From positions 24,376,189 to 24,440,188 of the forward strand of contig OV277869.1 in assembly GCA_922989275.2 (NCBI GenBank): a DNA stretch of 64,000 bases. The letters are read 5' to 3'. Positions 46,831 to 58,402 of this stretch are shown piece by piece (position 1 is the stretch's first letter; each line of letters begins with the position of its first letter). This DNA comes from Gari tellinella. Lineage: Eukaryota; Mollusca; Bivalvia; Cardiida; Psammobiidae. The notes under the pieces are model-generated. The model saw only the letters and a program-made list of their open reading frames with translations. It did not search any database and was not told where the DNA came from. Made by a program: the position numbers and the translations under genes.

Positions 46831-48345
46831 CTGAAAATTGAAATGACTGATACAATATGTACATTTGTAGCAGGGAGATGTGTATGTTTGTTTTCCCGAA
46901 AATGTCATATTTCTCGATGACGTTACTTGAGAGAAGTATGACTTCTGAGGGAATACGAACACATTGATCTCTCTGCAATAAGGGTCAAACATATGCGACA
47001 TTGATATCAAAAATTTTTCATGCCGGGAAACCTTCCAGCTGGCTTGCGGAAGGTCGGTGGTTTTCCCCCAAATGCCGATTTGTGCCTGAAACAGTACAAA
47101 TACCCGTTCGGGGTCTTCCTCTACATGTAACTAGCGGGCGTCGGTTATATGACTTAAATACTGTTAAAGAGACATAAAATAATAACATCGCCAATACAAA
47201 TAGATTGACATATCTAATGTATAAATCTGAGATCTTTTGAAAGCACAGAAAACAAAGCAAATACTGAAAATTGCAGACTCGGTTTAATTGAGTCTGTTCA
47301 TGAGCAATACTGAAATATGCAACAGTGCTCACGCCCCCTAGCACCAGCTTAAGCGGAATTCAACTTCCAACTGTAAATGCGCTGAAATCAATGATTCCAA
47401 AGGACCAGAAAGTATAACAACACTGAGAATGAAGTACGGGGCGACTTTTTACAGCCGCCACACAAGCACTTAACATCTGCTGTTGTGAATTATATAAATC
47501 TGAATAAGGGGAGATCCATATGCACCTTCTGTTTTAATTGATAATCTACTTTTGTATTCTGAATACACATATTGTCATCGATTTATCTATTTCGACCGTT
47601 ATATATGTATTGGTTGTATTAAAGAGGATTGACGATCAACCTAGGCTCTATCTAATCTTGTTTTATTTTTTTTATTTTATATATTGTTTACAAATTTTCC
47701 ATAAAAGTACCTCATGGCGTTTTAGTTATTACAGTATCATCTCAGAAAACCGGGTCTTCCCGGACTGGACAGAGTATCCGACTAAAGGTTCTCAAATGTA
47801 CAAACGTATGAAAGTATAATAAACATGCATTGATTTTCGTCTAGAAATTCCTTTGTTTGATCTTATATTAAAATTGTATACTAAGAAGAATATTAGACCT
47901 ACATGTATTACCGTTTAGCTCCTGATCCAATATGGTCTTCCTACATCCGCTTAAATCTAACATAGCCGCTCTACCTCCGCTTACATCAAACATGGCCGCT
48001 CTTCCGCCGCATACATCCAATATGGCGCGAACATCCAACATGGCCGCCTAACATCCACGAAAACTCGTGACATCCTTATATGCAAATGAGCTCCTCTCTT
48101 GTTACTAAAAATATTAACCACGCTACCGAAAGTAGGTCAAGTTATGTCATAGTACCCACGCCATCGAAAATAGGTCAAGTTATGTCATAGAACCGTCGCC
48201 ACCGAAAGTAGGTCAAGTTACGTCATAGTAACCACGCCACCGAAAGTAGGTCAAGTTACGCAATGTTACGTCATCTTTGTTTGCCTCCAAAGTAGCCCAT
48301 ATACTACTCTGAATAAAGAAAAATATATTGAATCTTGAAATCATG
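46831..48345. other. Upstream part of copy B and gap to copy C
   Basis: Homologous to 53856-54908 up to about 47895. The remaining 450 bp between the copies hold four short tandem units (GAAAGTAGGTCAAGTTATGT type, 48129-48262, about 38-bp period) and CATCCAACATGGCCGC-type repeats (47930-48060). No exon 1 was found. Confidence 0.5.
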
Positions 48346-48714
48346 CTATAAGAGAGGTTTCGATTTCTTACTTGTACGGGTACGTGTGTAAACGTGTAGC
48401 TCGCTTTTTGTGCAGAATACCATCGTGACGTAACCAATGTATGCACACCTACATTTCGATTTACAAGTTGCTAACGTGTAGGATATAGTTATTTGATAGA
48501 AAGTTAGAACGAACCTCTCTTATCGTTTTGTGTGTTTTAATTCATTTGACTGATTGAAATTAAAACAGTTAAAAATCGTTTAAGGGGACACGGTCACACG
48601 TTATAACCAACAGATCAAACAGTTGTTTCAGACCATCGCAAAACCGTGATCTGATCCTATCAAATGAGGCCTTCCCTGGGTACTAAAAGAATACAAGTAT
48701 ATGCATCCTATATT

Positions 48715-49140
48715 TCTTTCTTTATTTTCTTCTCTCTTTCTTTCTCTCTCTATCTGCCTGTCTGTCTCTCTCGCTCTGTCTGTCTCTCCGATTGTGTCTG
48801 TGGATCTGTCGGTTTATCCGTCCGTCGACCCAACGCCTCACCGTTTCTCGGTCTCTGCCTCTCTCTGTCTTTATCTGTCTCTATCGTCTTTCTCTTTCTC
48901 GTTTTTCTCTCTCCGTTTGTGTTTGTCTGTGAATATGCAAGTTTCACCAAACCTTTGGTCAGCCCCCTACCCCGGTCTCTCCCGTCGCTCTATCTCTTTT
49001 TCCGTCTGTCTACCCTATATCTCTCTCCGGTTGTGTCTGTCTGTGAATCTGTCTGTTTGTCGATCCGCTGCCCCCGTCTTTTCTGCCATTCTCTCCAGCT
49101 CCATTCTCCCTATCTCTATCTCTCGATATCTGAGTGCCTT
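48715..49140 (+). repeat. CT-rich low-complexity block, copy C
   Basis: Counterpart of 37110-37560. The 163-codon ORF at 48664-49155 is Ser/Leu/Val-rich read-through of the tract, not a gene. Confidence 0.8.
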
Positions 49141-49494
49141 TTGTTAAATCAATAGAATACTGAAATATTATTTTATTGTACTTTAAGTCATTACTCTATA
49201 CTCACGCCCTTTCACGCTTTTCACACATTTAGCCGCCCTGACATCGATTAAACTCGTCAATTGCAATAAAGTACATGTGAAGAGTAGACGTGTCATTTGC
49301 AAACAGTGTACATAGATCCAGATGTTCTGATTATGGTCTACACTGTTTATTAACTAGATTTCAATCGTGAAAACGCCAACCGGAAATAGACATAAATGAA
49401 CTAAACTGAACTAAACTGAATTCTTTAATGAAAGAAAAAAGTCCCTCTTGACACAGTCATAGCTATGCAACATAAGAACTTGTTATTATACCAT

Positions 49495-49682
49495 AAAACC
49501 TCTTTATTACAACCACTAAATTGTTTTTATTATTAGGTGTTCATGAAAGGTGACTGCGTAAAGCAGGGTGACAGTAAAACAGAAAGCCCCTTTAGGAGTT
49601 TTCTGTTATATCGCCACCATGTCACTTGTCTTTTAACTAATCCATTAGCCTTTGCTTAAGTGGTCGTAATAGAGATGTTTAA
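49495..49682. mobile_element. MITE with GACAGTAAAAC stem, copy C
   Basis: Allelic to 37917-38108, so it was present before the duplication. The stem GGGTGACAGTAAAACAGAAA is better kept here than in copy B. Confidence 0.6.
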
Positions 49683-49877
49683 CTGTATAAATTTGCAGAT
49701 TTCTGCTTAAAGCAGGCAGACAATAGAACAGAATGTTCAATATTTTTTTTTAGCCTGCTTTAAGCAACTCAAACTATGCCCTTACTACAATTTACTGAAA
49801 TGATTAGTAATCAGCAAAACATTAATCACACGTACATGTACACGTATAGAAGTAAGAAATCGAAATCCTCTTTAGAA

Positions 49878-50137
49878 TTACTACTACTACTACTACCCTT
49901 TCGGGTATTACGAGCAGGGGCACTTTTTAGGTGCACCAATGGGACTGTATCCGGCTGGTCACTTTATCCTGACACCGACGAACCAGTTGTAACGCTTACC
50001 CGAAATCCTGAGCGCCAAGGAGGGAAGCCATTACTACAATTTTAAGTCTTTGGTTCGACCCGGCTGGGGATTGAACCCACAACCTCCCGCACTGCAAGCG
50101 GACGCTTAACCACTAAGCCACGCAGCCGGTTAAACCT
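49878..50137 (-). mobile_element. tRNA-derived SINE unique to copy C
   Basis: On the minus strand: A box TGGCTTAGTGGTTAAGCG, B box GGTTCAATCCC, a body with GGCTTCCCTCCTTGGCGCTC, and a 3' tail of (TAG)n at 49878-49895. Copy B has no counterpart at 38290-38350, so insertion followed the duplication. The ORF at 49776-50045 is a shadow. Confidence 0.75.
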
Positions 50138-51334
50138 CTCTATAGTGTGAAGAACAACTTTCGGCCGATACACATATGATAGTTTAAACATGTCAGAATG
50201 GAACGTTACCTTTCGAAGTTCAGATCCCAATCTAGAAAATGAGAATGCATTATTTTGCTTTGTTAAGTTCGAACAGTTTTCTCTGTAATTCTGGTCAACA
50301 ATTTCAAACCGAAGTAGATTTCTATATTTCCAAAATTGTGTACAAGTCTGGCCGAGATCTTAAAAAAATCTTTCACGTTTTCCAGGCTCGTAAAAAGTAC
50401 AAAATCGGAATAACTTAATATACAATATTTATTTTAATGGATGACAAATTACTTCAGATGTTGTATAACCCTTATAATGAAGATATAATAACTGTTGAAA
50501 AGAAGCCAAACCGTTATAAACAGATTTAAACTATGAATTACCTTTAGTTATTGTGAAGTTGACGCTGACCAGAAGGGGTGTAGCTGGACTAGTGCAGTCG
50601 GGAAATTGTCTCGCTTCCAAGAAAGGATAAAGCTGAACTCCCCCGAATGTAAGAAAGACAGCCGGATATATAGGAAATTACACGTCGAAAGCGACAACAA
50701 GTAAAGCATTGGCCACGAGATTATTCATTAAAAGGCTTGACAGGTGAAAAGAGATATGTGTATGATATAAACGGAGAAGTAAAAAGGCTACCAGGTAAGT
50801 AAATGGGCAGTAAAGTATGGTAGCAGAATAGGGCCAGCTACTACACTTGTTTTTCTATAAATAGAAGGTCACTCCCCTGGATTTTCAAAGGGAGAGAAAG
50901 CGTACATATTTTATGACGCAGCGTTATCTGGTAATCTCATTTAAAAACGCATTTATTTTTTAAAAAAACAAACACTATCGCAATGATATTAATTGAACTT
51001 TGTCCGACTTTAATTAGGTGTTTCGAGATACCCTACGGATAATCTAAAAGAAGATCCTAACTGGGTCGATATCTCTCCGACTTTAGTATGGAATATTTTT
51101 AAAACTACAGTAGTTAGAACCAGATCTGAAGTGAGGATTGACTGAAAATTAGACCTCACCTTTTTCGTAGAGCTATACAGAGCGAATGTAAATATTAGGT
51201 CATTAACAAAGCGGAAACTGTCTGCTTTACTCATGGCCTGCATTAATCTGTATTCTGTATTAAAGCTTTTAATCTATCCATTCCGGAATAATTACATGTT
51301 TTAGTATTCTTTAGTATGACGTCCTAATACACTG

Positions 51335-51828
51335 TTACAAGGAGCACACGACGCACGTCAGCTCTCTCCCATTCACATATGGCGGACAAGGCAGGCTCTT
51401 CCCACATACTCCTTCTACAAAGTACAACAGACCCTCATCGTCATTCGCCTCGTTTGAATCAAGCACATCAACATCTCCAGCTAGGCAAATGTATTCCGAA
51501 GCTTGCTTGTGTGTTTGGTGGCCACTAACCAGATAACCGCTATATTCTTTCGTCCATCCTCCAAAACACTCGTTACGTCCGGGGATCATAATAGTAGTAC
51601 CTCTAGTGACGTGGCATACAGCACACGGGGCGTTTTTGTTGTAGACGTTCTGGCCCAAGAACTTGCTGGCGCTAGTAGAGCGATGGTTATAAAACTGATA
51701 TTCCACTCCGTAGATTTTTCCGTCACTGTTGATTTGCTCATCATAATGGCCCCACAGTGGTAACGACGTCAAGCAGAGGTTGTTTGATCCAGATCCACTA
51801 TCCGTAAAAAGGGCGCCAGCCATGTACC
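51335..51828 (-). CDS. Gene C exon 3: short-chain collagen C4-like C-terminal domain
   Basis: Terminal 494-nt exon. The acceptor is TTTTTGAAAG, and the exon starts at 51828 with the last two bases of a Gly codon, giving VYSG-YMAGALFTD. It has the landmarks SGSNNLCLTS, GKIYGVEYQFYNHRSTSASKF, NAPCAVCHVTRG, MIPGRNECFGGWTKEYSGY, ASEYICLAGDVDV, EGVCGKSLPCPPYVNGREL and CVVCSL plus stop. With exon 2 (53784-53855) and exon 1 (55959-56172), both at matching phases, the coding length is 780 nt including the stop, so 259 residues: signal peptide, short coiled coil, exon-2 segment and Cys-rich domain. There are no collagen Gly-X-Y repeats, so the family name is historical. This is the most complete gene of the cluster. 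Confidence 0.9.
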
Positions 51829-51894
51829 CTTTCAAAAATGAAATAGAAAACTTAAACAACAAATTTTGAATGTTTTGAATTCATCCACGTTTAA

Positions 51895-52136
51895 CCCTTT
51901 ACCTGATAGTCTATTTCTAGTATTGAGGATATGTGACTTCTTAAAGCAGGTTGAAAGTAAAGCAGAATGCGCCTTAAGGCGCATTCTACTTTACTTTAAG
52001 CCTGCTTTAAGCTATTATGTGCAAGAATATAGAAATTATTCCCTATAATATATATTCATGACTGATTAAATTGGAGCTATTTTCTTTTGCGGAGGAATAA
52101 AACATTCGCTCAAAGACGCTTCTATGGGGGAACGGG
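51895..52136. mobile_element. TTAA-type MITE with a matching empty site
   Basis: A 242-bp element between TTAA (51891-51894) and TTAA (52137-52140). The empty site survives in copy B at 40157-40160 (CCACGTTTAATGGCAACTGT). Ends CCCTTTACC and GGGGAACGGG are short inverted repeats, and GCGCCTTAAGGCGC is at the palindromic centre. It sits in gene C intron 2. piggyBac-type TTAA duplication is seen directly. Confidence 0.88.
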
Positions 52137-53121
52137 TTAATGGCAACTGTGAGCCTTTAGATGTAAGCATACAGCTGTCTCTTCAATTAGAGTAGTAGAT
52201 AGTACATAAAACTAAAGCGAGACGTTTATTTCTTTATCTCATTTATGGTCGATAATCTGTTTGCTTAGGATGCACCGGGTTTAGGTGTTTTGGAAGAAGA
52301 AAGAGAATTTGTAATAAAGATGTACACTTATGTAATGTCATCCACAAATACTGTCAAATATCGATATATACGGTATTTCCAATAACTTGAACTCATGTTA
52401 GTCGAACATATCATATTTCAAAATAAAAATGTGGTTAAACCACGTTGTCATTTTGTAAAATACATGTAAAAGTGTTGTCGATTGAACCAAGTTTAAACTT
52501 TGAAATACGGATTTGTTCGTCTTTTACGATCTCAAGTTTTCGAAGGTCGACTGTAATTTAGTACTAGAGTCAATTTTGTTTTCAAAATCGTTTTATAAAT
52601 GTGCAAGACATTTATGTTTAAATTGTGGTGACTTATAGGTCCACTGGGCTGGGTGCAAATTGTTTGTATTTAAACAATATTTTGTTAAAAACATTATGTA
52701 CTATGCACATGTCACAATAATAAAATATTTACTTACTTACTTACTTTTATACAATGTAAATTAACTATACAAGAGCCTTTATTATGATTGCAACATTTCG
52801 TAATTTACATACGTTTAATCAATTGCCACATAAATACGCCTTTTTATGCCATTAATTTATTCTTGTAACGGGGACATTAGTTTATACTTTATACAGTATC
52901 ATACGATATGTTTTCCTCATCTTAGCAGATAGTAGCTTAAAGCAGGTACCCTGATTTAAGTGGTCAATTGTCTTCAAAACCAGACACAAGTTATGGGTTA
53001 ATTGGTGAAAGTACTTCACAAATTTACACAAATACAAATATGCATACAGTCTGAGAAGTTGGGTGTAGACTTTTGTGTCACCTGCTGTAGACAGAGGTGA
53101 CACTTACGGGTCACTTTTCTG

Positions 53122-53160
53122 GCGTCCGTCCGTCTGTCTGTCTGTCTGTCCGTCCGTCAT
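53122..53160 (+). repeat. (GTCC)n/(GTCT)n microsatellite, copy C
   Basis: GGCGTCCGTCCGTCTGTCTG and continuation; allelic to 46083-46132 but shorter. Confidence 0.7.
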
Positions 53161-53454
53161 GCTTTTTGCGTCACAACTTAAGTTTACTCTAACTCCTGTT
53201 CTACTGAAGCTTTTAAGACGAACCTTCATTTATAGAAACACATTGACAGGTGAAAGTATCTTGCACAAGGGTCATACCTCTTGTTTCAATACTGTGAGCT
53301 TTATTCCCCTTTCTCATATTTTATATTTTCTGCCTATATGTATTTTTCTATTGTCTGTCCTACTGATGCTTTTTAGATGACATTTCATTGTTACTCTTCT
53401 ATACACTTAATTTTGTAGCAGATCTATAACTTCTGCTATAATGAAGATTTTCAT

Positions 53455-53620
53455 TTGCTCCCTCTCTACAACGACACCCAAGGGGAGACACAGATTATGT
53501 GCGTTGTTCGGAGGGAGTCGTTATAGAGAGGGAACTTCTGCCTTGGCTTACATTTGCAAACAGCTTGAATCTAGATCAGACGCGGCGTCTGATCTGGATT
53601 CAAGCTGTTTGTCACTCGTC
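53455..53620. repeat. Two adjacent foldbacks in copy C
   Basis: CTCCCTCTCTACAACGAC pairs with GTCGTTATAGAGAGGG (53457-53537). Then CAAACAGCTTGAATCTAGATC and GACGCGGCGTCTGATCTGGA close a second hairpin (53556-53613). Copy B lacks both. Confidence 0.65.
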
Positions 53621-53783
53621 ATGGAATACCTGCGTTAATGTTTACAATCAAAACTAAATAATGTATGTTCAAAAGTTTCATATTACCATTTCTGTTCTTG
53701 TAAAATACATTCTTGCCATTTCTAATCTACATATACTTCTAAATATAAACGTTATCCAAATACATTCTGAATAAATCACATAC

Positions 53784-53855
53784 CTGAGTACACCAGAGTT
53801 GTACTATTGACTGGACATGTTTTCTTTCCCCATATGGTAAATGTCGACCCGTAAT
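53784..53855 (-). CDS. Gene C exon 2 (72 nt)
   Basis: Acceptor TCAG and donor GTATGT on the minus strand. It encodes YGSTFTIWGKKTCPVNSTT and then LVYS, with the conserved cysteine intact. The first codon is completed by the final A of exon 1 (A|AT, Asn). The donor GTATGT is closer to consensus than GTGTGT in A and B, so splicing to gene C exon 3 may be favoured. Confidence 0.88.
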
Positions 53856-53915
53856 CTGAAAATTGAAATGACTGATACAATATGTACATTAGTAGCAGGG
53901 AGATGTGTATGTTTG

Positions 53916-54168
53916 CAGGGCTACCATAAGTTGCTAATAAAAATCCTAATATTTTCAAATATTCAGGCGCGATTTTAGGAAACGTACCTTTAACCCTTTA
54001 GATGCCATACTCTACGACACTAACATAACTATGCAAACAGTTTGGATCCAGATCAGACGCCGCGTTACGCGGCGTCTGATCTGGATATAAACTGTTTGAC
54101 ACCCACATCCGGATATGTTTAAAAAAAGTCCGGAGAATTAGGAAAAATCTGGAGATATTGCAGCCCTG
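53916..54168. mobile_element. hAT-like MITE in gene C intron 1
   Basis: A 253-bp insertion absent from copy B (unbroken GTATGTTTGTTTTCCC near 46890). Ends CAGGGCTACC and GCAGCCCTG are inverted, and TGTTTG is duplicated on both sides (53910-53915 and 54169-54174). A second foldback (54028-54105, GACGCCGCGTTACGCGGCGT) is nested inside. Confidence 0.75.
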
Positions 54169-54908
54169 TGTTTGTTTTCCCGAAAGAGACATATTTCTCG
54201 ATGAGGTTACTTGAGAGAAGTATGACTACTGAGGGAATACGAACACCCTGATCTCTCTGCAATAAGGGTCATACATATGCAGCATTGAGATTTGATAATA
54301 AAGTTTGTATCAATAGTTTTTCATGCGGGGAAACCTTCCAGCTGGCTTGCGGAAGGTCGGTGTGTTTACCCAAATGCCGATATGTGTCTAAAACAGTACA
54401 AATACCTTCCTCTACAAGTAACTAGCTGGGATAGGTTACTGTTAAAGAGACGTAAATTCATAACATCACCAATACAAATAGACTGACATATCTAATGTAA
54501 TAATCCATATGCACCTTAGAAATAGCTTCTATTTTAATTAATAATCTCCTTTTGAATTCTGAATACACATGTTGTCATCGATTTATCTATTTCGACCGTT
54601 ATACTTATATGTATTAAAGAGGATTGACGATCAACCTAGGCTCTACCTAATATTGTTTTAATTTTGTTTTGATAATATATTGTTGGTAAAATTCCCATAG
54701 AAGCCCCTCATGGCGTTTTAGTTATTATAGTATCATCTCAGAAAACCGGGTCTCCCCGGACTGGGCAAAAAGTTCGTTTTCGGAGTATCCCACTTAAGGT
54801 TCTTAAATGCACAAACGTATGAAAGTATTATAAATATGCATCGATTTTCGTCTAGAAATTCCTTTGTTTGATCTTATATTCAAATTGTATACTAAGAAGA
54901 GTACTAGA

Positions 54909-55958
54909 GCTCAATGAATAAAACCGTAACAAGTATATCAATCAATTACTTCTATGCATTTCTCTAGTTAAAAAACCATTAACACGTATTTAGTACAATG
55001 TGAAAATGAAAATATTTTATTACTGTTTTCACAACATCTCGTAAAATATGTTCAAATTATTAGATTTCTAGATCGATTTTTGACTTTTTGAATTCACTCT
55101 TTCCCTTAATCTATTTGCCATATAATATTTTCGTCATTGTTCTATATTGTAGTAACTCTGCACTTTATTAAATGTATAATTATATTATAACTTTGTTTAG
55201 TTGAATCATTAAAATCTACACTTAAGACTTTTCTGGAAAATAGCAAGTGTATGTTGAAGGAGAAATCGTTATCATTTCCCAAAGGGCGAGTTGGTAATCC
55301 GGCTGATGATGCCCAACGTAGACAGTTTGGATCCAGATAAGACACCGAGTTACTCTAAATTGTTTTACGTTCGTAGAAGCAAATCGTCGACATTTGCGGT
55401 GAACTGTGGTTTTCGCAGTTATGTTGCAATGCGTTTGAACTTCACTTCGTTTGCGAACGGGAAATAATAACATTTTCAACACGATACCATGTTGTGCTAA
55501 CTATTAATCCTTTAAATGTATATATTATAACCACTGAAGTGACATTTGCAAGAATTTTTTTTAAGTTTGTTTTCCCGAGATTTTTTTATTATCTCGAGAA
55601 AATGGAACAAAAGTTCGTTTTCCCCAGATATTGTTTTTATTCTCTCGAGAAAACGAAACAAAAGTTCGTTTTTCCGAGATATTTTTAAGAACAACAACAA
55701 ATAGCATTCATGAATTTAGTAGGCCGATTCTGTAATCTAAAATCACTCCGAGATTGTCGTGTAATCTAACGAAACCGAATAGCAATGTTTTGTTTTATAC
55801 TGTAGCGGACGCACTGCATTTCGCACATAACAATCTTTTTCTCACAAAATGGACACTATGTGAATTAAACTAATTAAACTAAAATATCCACCTGACGAGG
55901 CGGGGCGACAACGTTTTTGGAGAAATCGGAAATTTCAATTTAATTTTAATTTACTTAC
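54909..55958 (-). other. Gene C intron 1, proximal part
   Basis: Includes a diverged foldback relic (55318-55345, CAGTTTGGATCCAGATAAGA) and a two-unit tandem repeat (55573-55685) with TCTCGAGAAAA and CAAAAGTTCGTTTTCC. Otherwise unassigned. Confidence 0.5.
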
Positions 55959-56172
55959 TTTTCCTCTCTGTCATAAGCTCTTTGATAATTGTCTTCTGTT
56001 TATCCAAAGAGGCAACCAACTCCTTCATCTGTTTATCCAGGTCTACAATTGTGCTCATCATCTTAAAGTCGTAGTCAAACTTGGACACGCATGTAGGTTC
56101 TTCTACGATTGATTTACGTGCTCCCGTGCAAGTGACAAGTAATATAGCTGGTATATGTAAAATCCAAGCCAT
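55959..56172 (-). CDS. Gene C exon 1: signal peptide and coiled coil
   Basis: The ATG at 56172 begins a signal peptide (MAWILHIPAILLVTCTGARK) followed by SIVEEPTCVSKFDYDFKMM and a heptad-type helix IVDLDKQMKELVASLDKQ to about residue 70. Exactly 214 nt, like gene A exon 1, ending A|GTAAGT at phase 1. The mature N-terminal Cys (EPTCV) is kept. It is the only first exon upstream of both the C and the B exon 2-3 cassettes. Signal-peptide cleavage would send the product to the secretory pathway. The start is chosen because it is the first Met after the conserved flank and opens a clear hydrophobic leader. Confidence 0.85.
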
Positions 56173-56710
56173 TTTGTTTCAAAATTCATACCACAATATA
56201 CCTGTTTTGATTCACGTTGTTAAGTAATACTTTGATATGATGTGTAGTAGTAGTTGCAGTGGTTAAGTGTGAATGTTGTCCACACAGTTTGTCATCTAAA
56301 GCAATTTGTACGTGTATTACTATTTGCAGCTTTCAAGCTTTTCATACAGAGAAACATCCGCAGCCTGCCTGGTGAGTTTTTATACAACTCATCAGGTTCA
56401 AGATTAATTACAATAATTACGACAGGTTTTCCGGTAAAAGTCAGACAATTAACAAAACCCCCTATCTAAGTGTTTGATTAATGAATTTAGTTATTAATGA
56501 CTAGCGCGTTTAGAAAGCTGAGCAAATAGCGCATGCACGACATTAATCTTGTATAAACACAAATGGTGAACGTGACAGCGGATACTCTTTAATGCAGACA
56601 GGAAGAAATACAGCCTTATCCCTCGTACCCTGGCAACCTTGCTATGGAAACCACTAGTGTTAATCACACATGCGATATGTGTATGTTGGCAAGGCCCTTA
56701 GCTACGTAAA
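56173..56710 (-). promoter_or_regulatory. Conserved 5' flank of gene C
   Basis: Homologous to 34820-35485; see there. Expected to hold promoter and 5' UTR. Confidence 0.4.
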
Positions 56711-56714
56711 ATCT

Positions 56715-57060
56715 GTAGTTTCCCCTCATGTGAGGAATATATAGAATATGTTTTGATTTACAGGTAATCGAGGTATGAAACCCCAAAAGTGGTCACACCG
56801 ATATTAAACAGGAAGCATGAAAACAAAACAAAAATCATATTCTATATATTTCTTATTATTTAGTATCACTTATGTAAGAAAGAAATCTACATAGACAATC
56901 TGACATAAGTGTTCATTATTATAAAGCCTTAGGTTGTAGTTCCTGCGCCATATATATTTACCGCCAAAACGTGATGTTGTTTATTGGTTTCGTTATCGCA
57001 AATGGCGTCATGGATATCCCGCATCATGCAGCGCCTGTGGACGAACATCAATACTAAGAG
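56715..57060. mobile_element. Foldback family copy
   Basis: GGAATATATAGAATATG and CATATTCTATATATTTC pair around 56.8 kb. The following block (CGCCAAAACGTGATGTTGTT, CATCATGCAGCGCCTGTGG) matches 31.32-31.48 kb and, inverted, 8.6-8.75 kb. Confidence 0.6.
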
Positions 57061-57985
57061 AACGTAACCCCGATAAGGTGTGGCTTAATATTTTTAGGAT
57101 ATGAACAAATAAATACAGCCAATAACAGCTAACGAACAGTATTGAAAACAAACAATATCAAATTGTTTGTGGATGACGTTAAGTTTACAATCTAGTCATT
57201 CGGTGTAGGGTGTTATATATTTCCGAGTAGATTATTGCGTTAGATTAGGATTAGTCATACCGTATTGGTGTAAAGTTTTAAAATATTGGCTACCGTTGAA
57301 CAATTATATACCGTGGCAAATTAATCCTTTCTGCTCCAAATTAATCGAGAGTTTTTTTCCCCTTCACCGTTTCGTCGTCTGCTTCAATATTTTTGTTTGC
57401 AAAATAGTTTGCAATGTTAGATTTAAGGTATTATGACTTAAGAAATATCGATACGGGTTCCAAATAGTAACGCGGCGTCTGATCTGGACCAATCTGTTTG
57501 CAAAATTGTCTTTATGCGACTCTGGCGTTGATAGGTTTAAGCATTACATTACGACTACCCCTATACAAAAGATATATTTTCCAACAGATTATTAACCGAT
57601 GAATATTCATTTGCGTTGAAGTGGATTAGCGGTGAAATAGAATTAGACATTTCGAGCCCTTGGGAGTTTTACATAGGCATTTTAATGAATCATCATACGG
57701 AATACCACATGCTAGGTCTATTGGATTTTCTGAAGGAAAAACCACATGAGGTATAATAAAAAAGCATTCAATTAACTCTCAACGTTTCAATATTTGTGCC
57801 GTTGCCGCATTTCAATATGTTTTTTCTAGTGGCAACTACATGAACATACTTACATACCATAAAAAACCAAACAAGTTTTACAAGTTTACCGCCGTAGTCT
57901 ACTATAGTCGACTTCGCAATATATTTGATATTTAGACCAATCGCAACGTTTTACAATCATTCCGGTATGTATTTAGTCTTCTTGT
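57061..57985. other. Gene-free stretch
   Basis: No gene seen. A remnant of a GACGCC foldback (57467-57500, AACGCGGCGTCTGATCTGGA) is the only recognised piece. Confidence 0.4.
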
Positions 57986-58075
57986 GCCTTAACCCATTAA
58001 CTCATAGACTGTTTCTAGTATTGAACATAGATGACCATTTAAAGCAGGTTGAAAGTAAAACAGAATGCGCCTTTA

Positions 58076-58313
58076 CCCTTTACCCGATAGCCTATTTCTA
58101 GTACTTAAGATAGGTGACTACTTAAGGCAGTTTGAAAGTAAAGCAGAATGCGCCTTAGGGCGCATTCTGCTTTACTTTCAGCCTGCTTTAAGCTACTATC
58201 TGCTAGAATAAAGAAAATATTTCTAAAGATTCATTACTGTATAAACTTGAATTCTTTTCTTCAGCCGATGAATAAAATGAATGCGCTAAAAGGCGCTCCT
58301 ATGAAGGAAAGGG
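58076..58313. mobile_element. Inner TTAA-type MITE at the palindromic centre
   Basis: Starts CCCTTTACCCGATAGCC after TTTA (decayed TTAA) and ends GGAAAGGG before TTAA (58314-58317). Inserted in the CCTTAAGG centre of the outer copy. Confidence 0.7.
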
Positions 58314-58402
58314 TTAAGACTCATTCTGCTTTACTTCCAACCTGATTTAAGATACCACCTACTATGGAATAGAAAATATTTGTAAGGGTGCATATTCATT
58401 AC

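Larger units (their letters stand above)
36710..47895. repeat. Segmental duplication, copy B (11.2 kb)
   Basis: Direct tandem copy of 48345-54908. Shared landmarks from left to right: TATAAGAGAGGTTTCGATTT, the CT-rich block, exon 3, GGGTTTAGGTGTTTTGGAA, ACTTACTTACTTTTATAC, exon 2, ACCTTCCAGCTGGCTTGCGG, TCATCTCAGAAAACCGGGTC and ATTGTATACTAAGAAGA. The size difference from copy C is due mainly to insertions at about 40221-41917 and 42667-45921. Confidence 0.88.
48345..54908. repeat. Segmental duplication, copy C (6.6 kb)
   Basis: Direct tandem copy of 36710-47895; landmarks are listed there. Copy-specific insertions: a SINE at 49878-50137, a MITE at 51895-52136, about 53460-53620 (foldbacks) and a hAT MITE at 53916-54168. 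Confidence 0.88.

Noticed and set aside
47018..47344. 108-codon minus ORF as a missing exon 1 of cassette B
   Set aside because: No signal-peptide and coiled-coil pattern like the real exon 1 copies, and no GTAAGT donor in the right phase.
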